Shown here: positions 1 through 8,878 of the stretch, in pieces
Layout: every line of letters starts with the position of its first letter
Position numbering within the stretch: the first letter of the stretch is position 1
Source: Comamonadaceae bacterium UBA2334
Lineage (GTDB): Bacteria; Pseudomonadota; Gammaproteobacteria; Burkholderiales; Burkholderiaceae_C
Direction of reading: 5' to 3'
NCBI GenBank assembly: GCA_002344885.1
Contig: DDUQ01000056.1
Coordinates: 1 to 37,201 of the forward strand
DNA: 37,201 nucleotides
Translations under genes and position numbers: made by a program
Notes under the pieces: generated by a model
The model's database searches: none
What the model saw: the letters and a program-made list of their open reading frames with translations, nothing else
What the model was told of the DNA's origin: nothing

Positions 1-2223
1 GTTCATGGGCGTGCGGATTTCGTGACTCATGTTGGCCAGGAAGTCGCTCTTGGCTTTGGTCGCGTCTTCTGCGGCTTGTTTGGCGCGCAACACTTCGTTT
101 TCCACCTGTTTGCGCTCAGTGATGTCGGTAGCAATGGCGCACATGCCATAGGCAACACCATTGCCATCAATCAAGGGCACCTTCGTCGTCAAATAGTCAC
201 GCAATTCACCTTGACGGTTGGGCACCTGCTCCTCAAACGTGAAGGGCTTGCAGGCTTGCATCACCTGCCGGTCCTGTTCGGGAATGGCAGTGGCCACCTC
301 GGGAGGAAACACCTCGAAATCCGTCTTGCCAATGACCTCGGTTTTGCTGATCCCCGTCGCTTCCTGGTACTTGTCGTTGACGAGCAGGTGACGACCTTCG
401 GCATCTTTCATGAACACCACAGACTGAATGCTGTCCACCAGCGTGCGCATTTGTGCCTGGCTGGTGCGCACTTTCTCTTCAGCCAGCAGGCGCTCGGTGA
501 TGTCATCCAGCGTGAACTGCAACAAAGTTTTGCCGCGGTAATTGAACCGGGCCAGGTTCACCTCAGCATCCCACAGCGTACCGTCCGGCCGCTGATACCG
601 CCACTCAAACGTGAGTGGGCCGTCCGTGAGTGTCTGATGGGTATACCGTCGGACGGCGACCTCACTGGCTGTGCCATCGCGCTGGAAGGGGGCGGACATG
701 TCCAGCGTGATTTTGCCCAGCACCTGTTCGCGGGTTTCAAAGCCGTATATCCGCACCGCAGCCTGGTTGCAGTCGGTAATGCCTTTTCCGGACTCCAGGA
801 TGACAATGGCCCGGCTCGAATCCTGGAACAACATCTTGTTGTAGGCCTCGCTTTCTTTCAAGCTGGCTTGCTGGGCGGCCATTTCCTCGGCCTGGCGTCG
901 CGTTTCTTCGAGCAGTTTGGTGGTCTTGACGTTACGTTCCAAGATTTCAAGATTGGCCGCCAGCACCGGCATCAGGTCGTCCACCAACGCCTGCTCCCGG
1001 GGCTTGAATGGTCTGAAACACGCCAGTTCCAACACACCCAACAAGCGCTCGTTGCGCACCACCGGCAACACATGCACAGCCTGTGGCGCAGCGAATCCCA
1101 GGCTGGAACCCACCTGAAGGTAATCAGACGGTGGGTTCATCAAAGAAATAGGGATGCGCTCCATTGCGCATTGCCCGACCAGCCCCTGGCCCAGTTCAAA
1201 GTAGTGGTCCATCGACTTGCGCTCCCTGAAGGCGTAGCTGCCCAGCATGCGCAGGCGCCGCGTGTCTTCCTCGTACACATACAACACGGCTTGCCCCAAC
1301 TGCAGCAGTGGTGCCAACTCGACAAACAAGGTCTGCGCCATGGCAGTGAACGTGGGTGCACCCTGCAAGGCTTGCGAGATACCGGCTACGTTCTTCTTCA
1401 ACCACGACTCATCTTCAATCTGCCGCGCGCCCGCTTGTAAGACCTGAATGGACTGAGCCATGCTGCCGACATCGTTGCGGTAAGTCTGGTAAGGCACATC
1501 GGTGTCATATTGCCCGGCCGCCAACTTCTCGACTGCTTTGCGCAGCTGTTCTGCGGGCACGTGGATGCTGCGAAAACTCAGCCAACCAATCGCCAGACTG
1601 CCCAACAGCCCAACCACCAGCAACACAGCAGTTATCCGAAGCGCCTCGTCACTTTGCGCCAGTGCGCGTTCAGACGCTGCTTTGGCGCCGGCATCTTTGA
1701 GCTGAATGAGCTGCCCCAAGGCCACATTGGCAGCTGCACCAGGTCGCGAAAACGCATCAGACGAAATGAATGACGCAGCGTCCGCTTCCTGGTTTTTGGC
1801 CAGCATGGCCACCGCCCGGTCCACATTGGCCTGGTAACTGGCAAAGTGACTGTCGAAATCCCGCAGCGCCGCCTGGGTGTCGTGACGGATCAACTTGGTG
1901 CGCAACACACCCAACGCAGCCTGCAGCGCTTCGCTGGTGGCTGCCAGTTCTTTCAGGGCGGTCTCTCGCGCACGACCGGGCCCGGCGAGCGCTGCCTGAC
2001 GCAATTGACGACCGATGGACAGGTAGATGATTTGTGCGTCTTTGGCGGCAGACACACCCAGCAACTCGGTTTGGTAGAGCGCATCCATTTGCGCACGCAG
2101 GGCCTGTTGCGACAACAGGTTGCCCACACCCACGGCCGCTGCCACACTGATGACAAACACAAATCCCGCAGCTAGCTTGGTGGCCAGGGCCCACTGCTCC
2201 AACCATCGCAACATCGCACTCAT
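1..2223 (-). CDS. multi-sensor histidine kinase, partial (N-terminal 741 residues)
   Basis: The frame is open from ATG at 2223 down to base 1, where the window cuts it. Reading it myself gives 741 residues. They show a membrane helix (about 14-36), a periplasmic helical stretch, a second helix (about 192-212), a HAMP-like linker, a GAF domain (about 285-430), two PAS domains (about 455-580 and 585-710) and the start of a HisKA domain ending exactly in the H-box SHEIRTPMN. The ATPase domain and any receiver lie outside the window. The H-box type is typical of hybrid kinases, but a receiver cannot be seen. The start follows the stop of the upstream sensor gene by two bases, so the two are probably translationally coupled. 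Expected role: membrane sensor kinase of the surrounding response regulators (inference). Confidence 0.9.
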   Translation of the reverse strand, partial: MSAMLRWLEQWALATKLAAGFVFVISVAAAVGVGNLLSQQALRAQMDALYQTELLGVSAAKDAQIIYLSIGRQLRQAALAGPGRARETALKELAATSEALQAALGVLRTKLIRHDTQAALRDFDSHFASYQANVDRAVAMLAKNQEADAASFISSDAFSRPGAAANVALGQLIQLKDAGAKAASERALAQSDEALRITAVLLVVGLLGSLAIGWLSFRSIHVPAEQLRKAVEKLAAGQYDTDVPYQTYRNDVGSMAQSIQVLQAGARQIEDESWLKKNVAGISQALQGAPTFTAMAQTLFVELAPLLQLGQAVLYVYEEDTRRLRMLGSYAFRERKSMDHYFELGQGLVGQCAMERIPISLMNPPSDYLQVGSSLGFAAPQAVHVLPVVRNERLLGVLELACFRPFKPREQALVDDLMPVLAANLEILERNVKTTKLLEETRRQAEEMAAQQASLKESEAYNKMLFQDSSRAIVILESGKGITDCNQAAVRIYGFETREQVLGKITLDMSAPFQRDGTASEVAVRRYTHQTLTDGPLTFEWRYQRPDGTLWDAEVNLARFNYRGKTLLQFTLDDITERLLAEEKVRTSQAQMRTLVDSIQSVVFMKDAEGRHLLVNDKYQEATGISKTEVIGKTDFEVFPPEVATAIPEQDRQVMQACKPFTFEEQVPNRQGELRDYLTTKVPLIDGNGVAYGMCAIATDITERKQVENEVLRAKQAAEDATKAKSDFLANMSHEIRTPMN

Positions 2224-2225
2224 GG

Positions 2226-4211
2226 TTATGCCCCCCCTTGCTGCCTGGCCGCATGGTCAGCGGCCAGGGCATCTACCCACTCAAGGTCGGTGAACGTACC
2301 CACCAAGCCACCCGGGCTGCCGTCCGGCCTAGCGAAGCCCATTACGTGGTAGAGCGTACGGTGTACCTTGCCATCGGCAAACGGCATGGACATGATGTGA
2401 GTTGCCGAGCCGCCGGTGCGTATGAGGTGCATGTCTTCAGCGTCGTAAACCTTGCGGTCCTCAAGAGGCAAATATTCCAGGTCCATCACCGTCTTGCCCA
2501 GCAAGTCCGCCCGGGACACAGCAAAAGTAGCCTCGTACGCGCGGTTGAACCCGGTAAAGCGGCCCTCGTGGTCTTTGTAGAACACCGGGTACGGAATGGC
2601 ATTTACAAGTGATTGCTGCATGTGCAACTGCTCGGCTCCCAGCTGCCGAATGTGCTCGGTTTGTTGCAGGCTGGCCAAGGTCTGCTCGGCCTTCAGCAGC
2701 ACTTGCAGGTTCAAGGCCATGGCATTGGCCAAGTCCTTGAAATTGCCCAAAGCAAAGGCCTCAGGCGGGCCCAACCCGGTCACTTCGACCAAGCCCAACA
2801 CCTGGTCATTGCCCAGCAAAGGCAGGCACACCACGTATCCGGGCGCTGCACCGCCCAGCCCCGAGCGGACAGGACCCCAGCCGTGCTGGCCACCGGCCAG
2901 CAAGCGACTGGTACGCTCCACCGCACATTGCCCCAGCACGCCCTCGCCACTCATCAGGACGGCCGGCGGCGTGTTGCTGCAAGCAAATTGCCCTTTCAGC
3001 ACATACCGCTGCGCATCCTGTCTATCCACCACATACACCACACCTTGCAGGGTGCCAAACAGCGTATGCGCATGGCTCAGAAAAGCTTGTGCCAAGGGTG
3101 CGGTTGCTTCGCATGTCTGGAGGGCAATCATGGCTGCTGACATGTCCTCACGAAACCTCAACTGTCTGCTCTGACCGTCTGCCAGAACCGACAGCTGACG
3201 CGCTGATTCGGTTTGCCGGTGATGGCTGTTAACCAGCCGCACCATCAGCACTGCCAAAAACACGTACAACAGGGTGGCTGCCGCCGCACGCGCCAGCGTG
3301 GAGCCGACGGACACAGTGTGGCTCAGGTCTTCCAGCAGCACGAGCTTCCATGATCCCGCCGGGTCACCCCAATGGATGTCTGCCACCGCAACCGCATGAC
3401 GTGAACCGTCCAACGCCTGAACACCACCCGTCGCGCGGAAAGGCAAAGTCTTGGGCTCGGCCGAGTCGAACCACTTGCCAAACTGCTTCAGATCGCGGAT
3501 GGCTTTGAGCCTGTCAAGCGCGGCCACACCATCCAGACCGCCCAGCCACTTGAGCTCGCTGGCCGCAAACACCACACCCTGTGGCGACAGCAGGGCCGCA
3601 CCACCGGGCTGGCTGCTGAGGCGCTTGTCCAGCCAGTCAACCTTGGCTTGCGCGACCACCGCGCCGATGCCACTGGCCGTGCGCGATGCATAGGCAAACA
3701 CGGGGGCCGAGTAATACAGCGTGCGCTCGCCACTGGTGGTACCCACCGCAGCGTAAACCGAAGTCTTGCCTTCCAGGGCCATTTGGACGTAGGGCCTGAA
3801 CCGCACGTTGGCACCGCTGTTGGGCTTGCCCGAACTGGCCCATGACGTTTTGATGATGCCATCACCCGACACCACGAACACGCCCCGAGCATCGAATGTG
3901 CCGCCCACGATGCCCAGAGTGGCATCAATCGCTGCATCGATGGACAACAGTCCGTTCGTCACGTCCTGCTTGATGTCGCGGTCCATGATGCCCAGCAGCA
4001 CCAGTGACCCCATCAAATCGCCGTTGAGGGTGGTGGCCGCAATTTCAGCGGCCTGCTTTTCGGCCACCACTTGGAGGCGAGATTGCCTGTCTTCCGCACG
4101 CCCGGTGGCATCCCACTGCCACACCCATGCGGCCCAAACCACACCCACCGCCAGCAATGCAACCCACACCAGGTTGGACGCTGCGGAACTCAAAGAAGCA
4201 ATCCGATTCAT
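2226..4211 (-). CDS. membrane sensor protein with CACHE, GAF and PAS domains and no output domain
   Basis: The protein has 661 residues, with a membrane helix at about 13-33, a large periplasmic region and a second helix at about 308-327. The periplasmic part has the look of a double CACHE ligand-binding domain, with RFRPYVQMALEGK at about 138-150. A GAF domain (about 357-515) and a PAS domain (about 535-650) follow in the cytoplasm, and the chain ends there. No kinase, GGDEF, EAL, HD-GYP or methyl-accepting domain is present. The start has an AGGGAG ribosome site. The downstream kinase begins two bases after its stop. I infer that it senses a small molecule and passes the signal to that kinase by contact. 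The ligand is unknown. Confidence 0.85.
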   Translation of the reverse strand: MNRIASLSSAASNLVWVALLAVGVVWAAWVWQWDATGRAEDRQSRLQVVAEKQAAEIAATTLNGDLMGSLVLLGIMDRDIKQDVTNGLLSIDAAIDATLGIVGGTFDARGVFVVSGDGIIKTSWASSGKPNSGANVRFRPYVQMALEGKTSVYAAVGTTSGERTLYYSAPVFAYASRTASGIGAVVAQAKVDWLDKRLSSQPGGAALLSPQGVVFAASELKWLGGLDGVAALDRLKAIRDLKQFGKWFDSAEPKTLPFRATGGVQALDGSRHAVAVADIHWGDPAGSWKLVLLEDLSHTVSVGSTLARAAAATLLYVFLAVLMVRLVNSHHRQTESARQLSVLADGQSRQLRFREDMSAAMIALQTCEATAPLAQAFLSHAHTLFGTLQGVVYVVDRQDAQRYVLKGQFACSNTPPAVLMSGEGVLGQCAVERTSRLLAGGQHGWGPVRSGLGGAAPGYVVCLPLLGNDQVLGLVEVTGLGPPEAFALGNFKDLANAMALNLQVLLKAEQTLASLQQTEHIRQLGAEQLHMQQSLVNAIPYPVFYKDHEGRFTGFNRAYEATFAVSRADLLGKTVMDLEYLPLEDRKVYDAEDMHLIRTGGSATHIMSMPFADGKVHRTLYHVMGFARPDGSPGGLVGTFTDLEWVDALAADHAARQQGGA

Positions 4212-4247
4212 GGCACTCCCTGTATCTTGTGCCGCAACGACGCAGCG

Positions 4248-5399
4248 TCAGCCTGTGATGGTTTTGAGCGAGGCGGCTTTCTGTGCCAGGTCGTCGTCGG
4301 TGTCGGCAAAGCGCTGTGCGATTTCGTTGAAGCGGTCCGCCAGCGCCAGGAACGCATCGGTGATGTCGGGGTCAAAATGAGTGCCGCGACCTTCGGCAAT
4401 GATGCGCACGGCTTTCTCGTGCGGCATGCCTTCCTTGTACACCCGACGGCTGATGAGCGCGTCGTACACATCGGCCACGGCCATCATCCGGGCCGAGATG
4501 GGGATGGCATCGCCCGCCAGACCTTCCGGATAACCGGAGCCATCCCACTTCTCCTGGTGGCCGTAGGCAATTTCCTTGGCGTACTTCAGAAACTCCACTT
4601 CGAGACCCAACTGGTCTTCCGCATGCTGGATGGCGTCACGCCCCAACTTGCAATGGGTTTTCATGATCTCCATCTCATGTGGCTCGAAACGCCCCGGCTT
4701 GAGCAGGATGCGGTCCGGGATGCCCACCTTGCCAATGTCATGCAGCGGGGCGGACTTGAAGAGCATGTCGATGTTCTTGTCCGTGAGAAAGAACCTGAAA
4801 CGCTCGTGCGTCTTCAGATGCTCGGCAAGCACCTTGATGTAGTTCTGCGTGCGCCGGATGTGGTTGCCGGTGTCGTTGTCACGCGTTTCAGCCAGTGAAG
4901 CCATGGCCAGGATGGTCACATCCTGGATGGCCGCCAGCTCGCGCCCCCGGCGTGCCACTTCGGCATCGAGGTAGGCGTTCTGGTCTTTCAGGAAATCTGC
5001 CGCAGCCTTGATTTGCAGGTGCGTGGCCACCCGCGCGAGCACGATGGGCGGATTGACGGGCTTGGTGATGAAATCGGCCGCCCCCATTTCGAGCCCTTTT
5101 TTTTCGTCTTCCGTGGCCGTCATGGCGGTCAGGAAGATGATGGGCACATCGCGCGTGGCCGGGTCGGCCTTGAGAATCTGGCACACGTCGTAGCCCGACA
5201 GGCCCGGCATCATGATGTCCAGCAGAATCAGGTCTGGCGGGCTGTCGCCCTGGACAATCTTGATGGCTTTTTCACCGTTGTTGGCCACCTTGACACGGTA
5301 ACGGTCTTTCAGCAGACCCGACATCAACGACAGGTTGTCGGGCGTGTCGTCAACCACCAATACGGACGCTTTTTCAGTGAAATCCAAAGACCCTGACAT
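4248..5399 (-). CDS. response regulator with HD-GYP domain (cyclic-di-GMP phosphodiesterase)
   Basis: This is a 383-residue REC-HD-GYP protein of the RpfG type. The receiver (about 11-130) has the acidic pair near D17-D18, phospho-acceptor D61 in LLDIMMPG and the conserved lysine K113 in TKPVNPP. The HD-GYP domain has the HD pair H220-D221 in HDIGKVGIPD and GHQEKWDGSGYP at about 280-291. The family hydrolyses cyclic di-GMP to pGpG and GMP, using a metal centre held by the HD and nearby histidines. All key residues are visible, so activity is likely. It starts after an AAGGTGA ribosome site and is the first gene of the minus-strand run leading to the CACHE sensor and histidine kinase. A close paralog lies at 7174-8334. 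Confidence 0.93.
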   Translation of the reverse strand: MSGSLDFTEKASVLVVDDTPDNLSLMSGLLKDRYRVKVANNGEKAIKIVQGDSPPDLILLDIMMPGLSGYDVCQILKADPATRDVPIIFLTAMTATEDEKKGLEMGAADFITKPVNPPIVLARVATHLQIKAAADFLKDQNAYLDAEVARRGRELAAIQDVTILAMASLAETRDNDTGNHIRRTQNYIKVLAEHLKTHERFRFFLTDKNIDMLFKSAPLHDIGKVGIPDRILLKPGRFEPHEMEIMKTHCKLGRDAIQHAEDQLGLEVEFLKYAKEIAYGHQEKWDGSGYPEGLAGDAIPISARMMAVADVYDALISRRVYKEGMPHEKAVRIIAEGRGTHFDPDITDAFLALADRFNEIAQRFADTDDDLAQKAASLKTITG

Positions 5400-5472
5400 G
5401 CTGTATCACCTTGTTGTTGGCTGGTTGCGTGTGGCAATGAGCCAGACGCAGAAGCATTCTATGCACCTGCAA

Positions 5473-5490
5473 GTGTGAAAAATTTGACAC
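5473..5490. promoter_or_regulatory. dyad-symmetric candidate operator between divergent signalling genes
   Basis: The 18-base GTGTGAAAAATTTGACAC has half-sites GTGT-n-AAA and TTT-n-ACAC around a two-base centre. It lies in the 134-base gap between the starts of the HD-GYP regulator (5399) and the REC-REC kinase (5534). It overlaps a TTGACA hexamer at 5484-5489, which has TATCAG 19 bases further on. That makes a weak sigma-70 candidate for the plus-strand gene. No regulator is known to me for this site. Confidence 0.4.
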
Positions 5491-5533
5491 CCTTACACTT
5501 TATCTGCGTATCAGCTGACCTCAAGGCTCCGAC

Positions 5534-7144
5534 ATGGCACATGTGTTGACCGGGCACAACGCCCCTCGCTTTTTGAATGCAAACAGTCGTTTTCTGGTGG
5601 TGGACGACTTTGAAACCATGCGACAGATCACGGCCAAGCAGCTGCGCAGCCTGGGCGCTCAGCACATCATCATGGCCAAAGACGGCTTGGAGGCGCTGAA
5701 GGTGCTGCGGTCGCAACCGGTGGACATCATCCTGTCCGACTGGAACATGCCCGTGATGAACGGGCTGGAACTGCTCCAGGCCGTCCGCGCCGACGACAGG
5801 TTGCGCCGCTTGCCTTTCCTGATGGTGACGGCCGAAGCAGAGCGCCCCCGCATCGAACAGGCAGTGGCCAGCGGGGTAACCGGCCTGGTGCTGAAGCCCT
5901 ACACGCCCAACCAATTGTTGGACCGCATCGAGAAGGCGCTGGTGGCTCAGCCCCGCAAGCACACTCCCGCACCCGGCGCAGCAGGGTCTGCCCCTGCTGA
6001 AGCGCCTGCCCAAGCCGCCGCCAAAGCGCCCCAACGGCATGAGCGCCCCACCCTGCTGATGGTGGACGACACACAAGACAACCTGTTGCTGCTGTCCCAG
6101 ATGTTCAAAGATGAGTACCGTGTTCGGTTGGCCCTCAACGGCCAGAAGGCGCTGGACATCTGCCAGTCGGACGACCCACCCGACCTGGTGTTGCTGGACG
6201 TGATGATGCCGGGCATGGACGGCTTCGAAGTGGCCCAGCGGATGCGCGAGCATCCCACGTCAGAAGCCATCCCGATCATCTTCGTCACGGCCATGACCTC
6301 GCAGGATGCCCGGATGAAAGGCATGGACCTGGGTGCGGTGGATTTCGTCACCAAGCCTGTCAACCCTGACGTGCTGAAACCACGAGTACGCAACTTCATG
6401 CGTTACGTCAACATGCGGCGCGAACTGCAGTCTGATTTTGACGACATGGTCGAATCGGCCAGGCTGCGAGAGGATGTGGACCAGATCACCCGTCACGACA
6501 TGAAAGGCCCCATGGCGGGCGTGATTGGGCTCGTGCAAGGCCTGTTGGCCGACGACGATCTCGGACGGAAACAAATCGAGCAACTCAAGCTGGTGGAGGA
6601 AACCATGCTCCAGATCATGGGCATGATCAACCTGTCTTCAGAGCTGTTCAAGATTGAAACGGGACGTTTCAAACTTCACGCAGTTGACGTTGACGTGGTC
6701 AGCATCTTGCGCCGCCTGGTAGAGATCAACCGAGCCACGTTCAGCTCCAAGCACATCAGCATTTCCGTGGACACCGATGTGCCATTGGGTCAGCCTCAAC
6801 CCCAGGCGCTGGGCGATGCCATGCTGTGCTACTCGCTGTTCCAGAACCTGATGAAAAACGCTTGCGAGGCCTCCCCGGAAGGCTCCACTGTCTCCGTCAG
6901 GCTGTTCGACACGTCACCCTTGCGCATTGAAATGACCAACCACGGTGCCGTGCCCGCCGCCATCCGTGAGCGCTTTTTCGACAAGTTCGTGACGCACGGC
7001 AAGGCAGGTGGCACGGGCCTGGGCACTTACTCAGCCCGGCTGCTCGCCCAGGCGCAAAACGGTTCGGTTGACATGGTGGTGTCTGACGAAGCCAACACCA
7101 CCACACTGACCGTCAGCCTGCCCCGATCTGCGCCCCCAGCTTGA
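5534..7144 (+). CDS. double-receiver histidine kinase (REC-REC-HisKA-HATPase)
   Basis: The protein has 536 residues and no membrane segment. Receiver 1 (about 17-137) is CheY-like, with D69 in LSDWNMPVMNG and K121. An Ala/Pro-rich linker (about 138-170) follows. Receiver 2 (about 172-290) has D222 in LLDVMMPGMDG and K274, and closely resembles the receivers of the two neighbouring HD-GYP proteins. The kinase part has an H-box-like RHDMKGPM with H321, an N-box NLMKNACEAS with N442, and a glycine loop GGTGLG at about 492-497. The usual DxGxG box is not clear (TNHGAVP stands in its place). I infer a soluble phosphorelay hub that receives phosphate on its receivers and may pass it to the HD-GYP proteins. 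The start has AAGG about 7 bases upstream. Confidence 0.9.
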   Translation: MAHVLTGHNAPRFLNANSRFLVVDDFETMRQITAKQLRSLGAQHIIMAKDGLEALKVLRSQPVDIILSDWNMPVMNGLELLQAVRADDRLRRLPFLMVTAEAERPRIEQAVASGVTGLVLKPYTPNQLLDRIEKALVAQPRKHTPAPGAAGSAPAEAPAQAAAKAPQRHERPTLLMVDDTQDNLLLLSQMFKDEYRVRLALNGQKALDICQSDDPPDLVLLDVMMPGMDGFEVAQRMREHPTSEAIPIIFVTAMTSQDARMKGMDLGAVDFVTKPVNPDVLKPRVRNFMRYVNMRRELQSDFDDMVESARLREDVDQITRHDMKGPMAGVIGLVQGLLADDDLGRKQIEQLKLVEETMLQIMGMINLSSELFKIETGRFKLHAVDVDVVSILRRLVEINRATFSSKHISISVDTDVPLGQPQPQALGDAMLCYSLFQNLMKNACEASPEGSTVSVRLFDTSPLRIEMTNHGAVPAAIRERFFDKFVTHGKAGGTGLGTYSARLLAQAQNGSVDMVVSDEANTTTLTVSLPRSAPPA

Positions 7145-7173
7145 CCTTTGGCCCAGACCGAAATCTGAGGTGC

Positions 7174-8334
7174 TTACTCCAGCACCACCTTCTCGGCAAT
7201 GTGCTCCATCTGCGCCAACTCATCTGCGAGGTCACTGGCCGTGTCGGCATACGTGGCGGCAATGTGCCGGAACTGGTCTTGCACGGCCACAAAGGCATCC
7301 ACGATGTCAGGGTCGAAATGCTGTCCCCGACCGAGAACGATCGACTCTGCGGCCTGTTCATGAGGCAAGGCTGCCTTGTAAACCCGGCGGCTGATGAGCG
7401 CGTCGTACACATCGGCTACGGCCATCAACCGGGCTGAAATGGGTATGGCATTGCCCGACAAACCCAGGGGGTAGCCACTGCCATCCCACTTTTCCTGGTG
7501 GCCATAGGCAATCTCTTTGGCGCACTGCAAAAAAGCCACAGGCACACGCAGCTGCTGCTCAGCACGCACGATGGCATCGCGCCCGATGGTGGTGTGCGTC
7601 TTCATGATTTCAAACTCTTCAGCCGTGAGCGTGCCGGGTTTGAGCAGAATGCAATCTGGAATGCCCACCTTGCCAATATCGTGCAGGGGAGCCGACTTGA
7701 ACAGCAATTCGATCTGCCTGTCCGTCAGGTAGCTGGCAAAGCGGGGATGGTCACGCAGCCGTTGGGCCAATACTTTCACGTAATGCTGGGTGCGGCGGAT
7801 GTGGTTGCCGGTTTCGTTGTCACGCGTTTCGGCCAGTGACGCCATGGAAAAGATGGTTACATCCTGAATCGCTCGCACCTCTTCGGTGCGCAGTGCGACT
7901 TGCTGCTCCAGGTAGTGGTTCTGATCCCTGAGGAAGTCTGCCACTGCCTTGATCTGTAGGTGCGTTTCCACACGGGCCAGCACCAGTGGAGGGCTGATGG
8001 GCTTGGTGATGTAGTCCACCGCGCCCATTTTGAGGCCGGCCTCTTCATCGGCCACTGAACTCATCGCCGTCAGGAAAATGACTGGAATGTCCCACGTGGC
8101 AGGGTCGCGTTTCAAGGCGGCACACACCTCATGGCCGTTCATGCCCGGCATCATGATGTCCAACAGAATCAGATCGGGCTTGGCCCCGGACTGGACCACC
8201 TGCAACGCCTTTTCCCCGCTGTTGGCCAGCTTGACCCGGTATCGGTCTTTCAACAGGTTGCCGATGAGCAGCAAAATGTCCGGGGTATCGTCCACAACCA
8301 GAATGACGGGCTTGGCTTGGGCGGTGAAATCCAT
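7174..8334 (-). CDS. second response regulator with HD-GYP domain (cyclic-di-GMP phosphodiesterase)
   Basis: This 386-residue REC-HD-GYP protein is paralogous to the one at 4248-5399, with near-identical layout and long stretches of shared sequence. The receiver has phospho-acceptor D59 (LLDIMMPGMNG) and K111. The phosphodiesterase domain has H218-D219 in HDIGKVGIPD and the GYP at about 287-289 in GHQEKWDGSGYP. All catalytic-type residues are kept. The start follows a GAGGGAG ribosome site. It converges on the REC-REC kinase gene with a 29-base gap and looks like a single-gene unit or the tail of the ankyrin transcript. Two similar phosphodiesterases around one kinase suggest a duplicated output with different partners or timing (inference). 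Confidence 0.93.
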   Translation of the reverse strand: MDFTAQAKPVILVVDDTPDILLLIGNLLKDRYRVKLANSGEKALQVVQSGAKPDLILLDIMMPGMNGHEVCAALKRDPATWDIPVIFLTAMSSVADEEAGLKMGAVDYITKPISPPLVLARVETHLQIKAVADFLRDQNHYLEQQVALRTEEVRAIQDVTIFSMASLAETRDNETGNHIRRTQHYVKVLAQRLRDHPRFASYLTDRQIELLFKSAPLHDIGKVGIPDCILLKPGTLTAEEFEIMKTHTTIGRDAIVRAEQQLRVPVAFLQCAKEIAYGHQEKWDGSGYPLGLSGNAIPISARLMAVADVYDALISRRVYKAALPHEQAAESIVLGRGQHFDPDIVDAFVAVQDQFRHIAATYADTASDLADELAQMEHIAEKVVLE

Positions 8335-8404
8335 GGGTACTCCCTCGAATGGGCTCGCTTGTGGCGCAATGTGCTTGCTGGTGTCGCGACAGTGCTTGGG
8401 GGCA

Positions 8405-8788
8405 TCATAAGCACATCCTTCTACCTCGCCCCAGCAGCCAGGACTGCCACCGGCTCAACAAACCGGGCTGTGGGTGGCCAGCCTGGCTGATGGCAGGCAC
8501 CCCCATCTCGGTCAGGCGGCTGACAACCGGTGCCAACCCCACTGAAACGGCAGCCTGCATGGGTGTCATGCCTTCAAACTCCGAAAAAAGCGTGGGATCG
8601 GCCCCGTTGTCCAGCAACATGAATGCACTGTCAGGCTTGCGCTCCAGAATGCACGCGACCAACGGTGTGGAAAGGAATTCGGGATGGGCGTAGTTGACAT
8701 CCACGCCACGCGAAATGTGGTAGCGCAGCAGGTCCGTATCGCCTTTGCAAGCGGCATCGAACAGTTCTTTCCAGTTTCCACCATCCAT
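8405..8788 (-). CDS. small ankyrin-repeat protein
   Basis: From ATG 8788 (MDGGNWKELF) the protein has 127 residues. It contains about three ankyrin-like units, with signatures such as GDTDLLRYHISRGVDVNY, TPLVACILER-LLDNGADPTL and TPMQAAVSVG. These units form helix-turn-helix stacks used for protein contact. No signal peptide or membrane helix is seen. A longer reading from 8827 is possible. I prefer 8788 because GCGAGG lies just upstream at ribosome-site distance and the ankyrin fold begins there. The target is unknown. It lies upstream of the second HD-GYP gene on the same strand, 70 bases away, so cotranscription is possible. Confidence 0.75.
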   Translation of the reverse strand: MDGGNWKELFDAACKGDTDLLRYHISRGVDVNYAHPEFLSTPLVACILERKPDSAFMLLDNGADPTLFSEFEGMTPMQAAVSVGLAPVVSRLTEMGVPAISQAGHPQPGLLSRWQSWLLGRGRRMCL

Positions 8789-8878
8789 GGTGACCTCGCT
8801 GTGAATGTGGGTCTGCCAAGGGTACACGCCCGTGCCCAGGCTCGTGCGGTGGGTGGCATGCGGTGCGCGAGCGCAGGT

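Noticed and set aside
22..1440. Plus-strand open frame of 472 codons at the left edge
   Set aside because: It lies opposite the histidine kinase, whose GAF, PAS and H-box motifs read cleanly on the minus strand.
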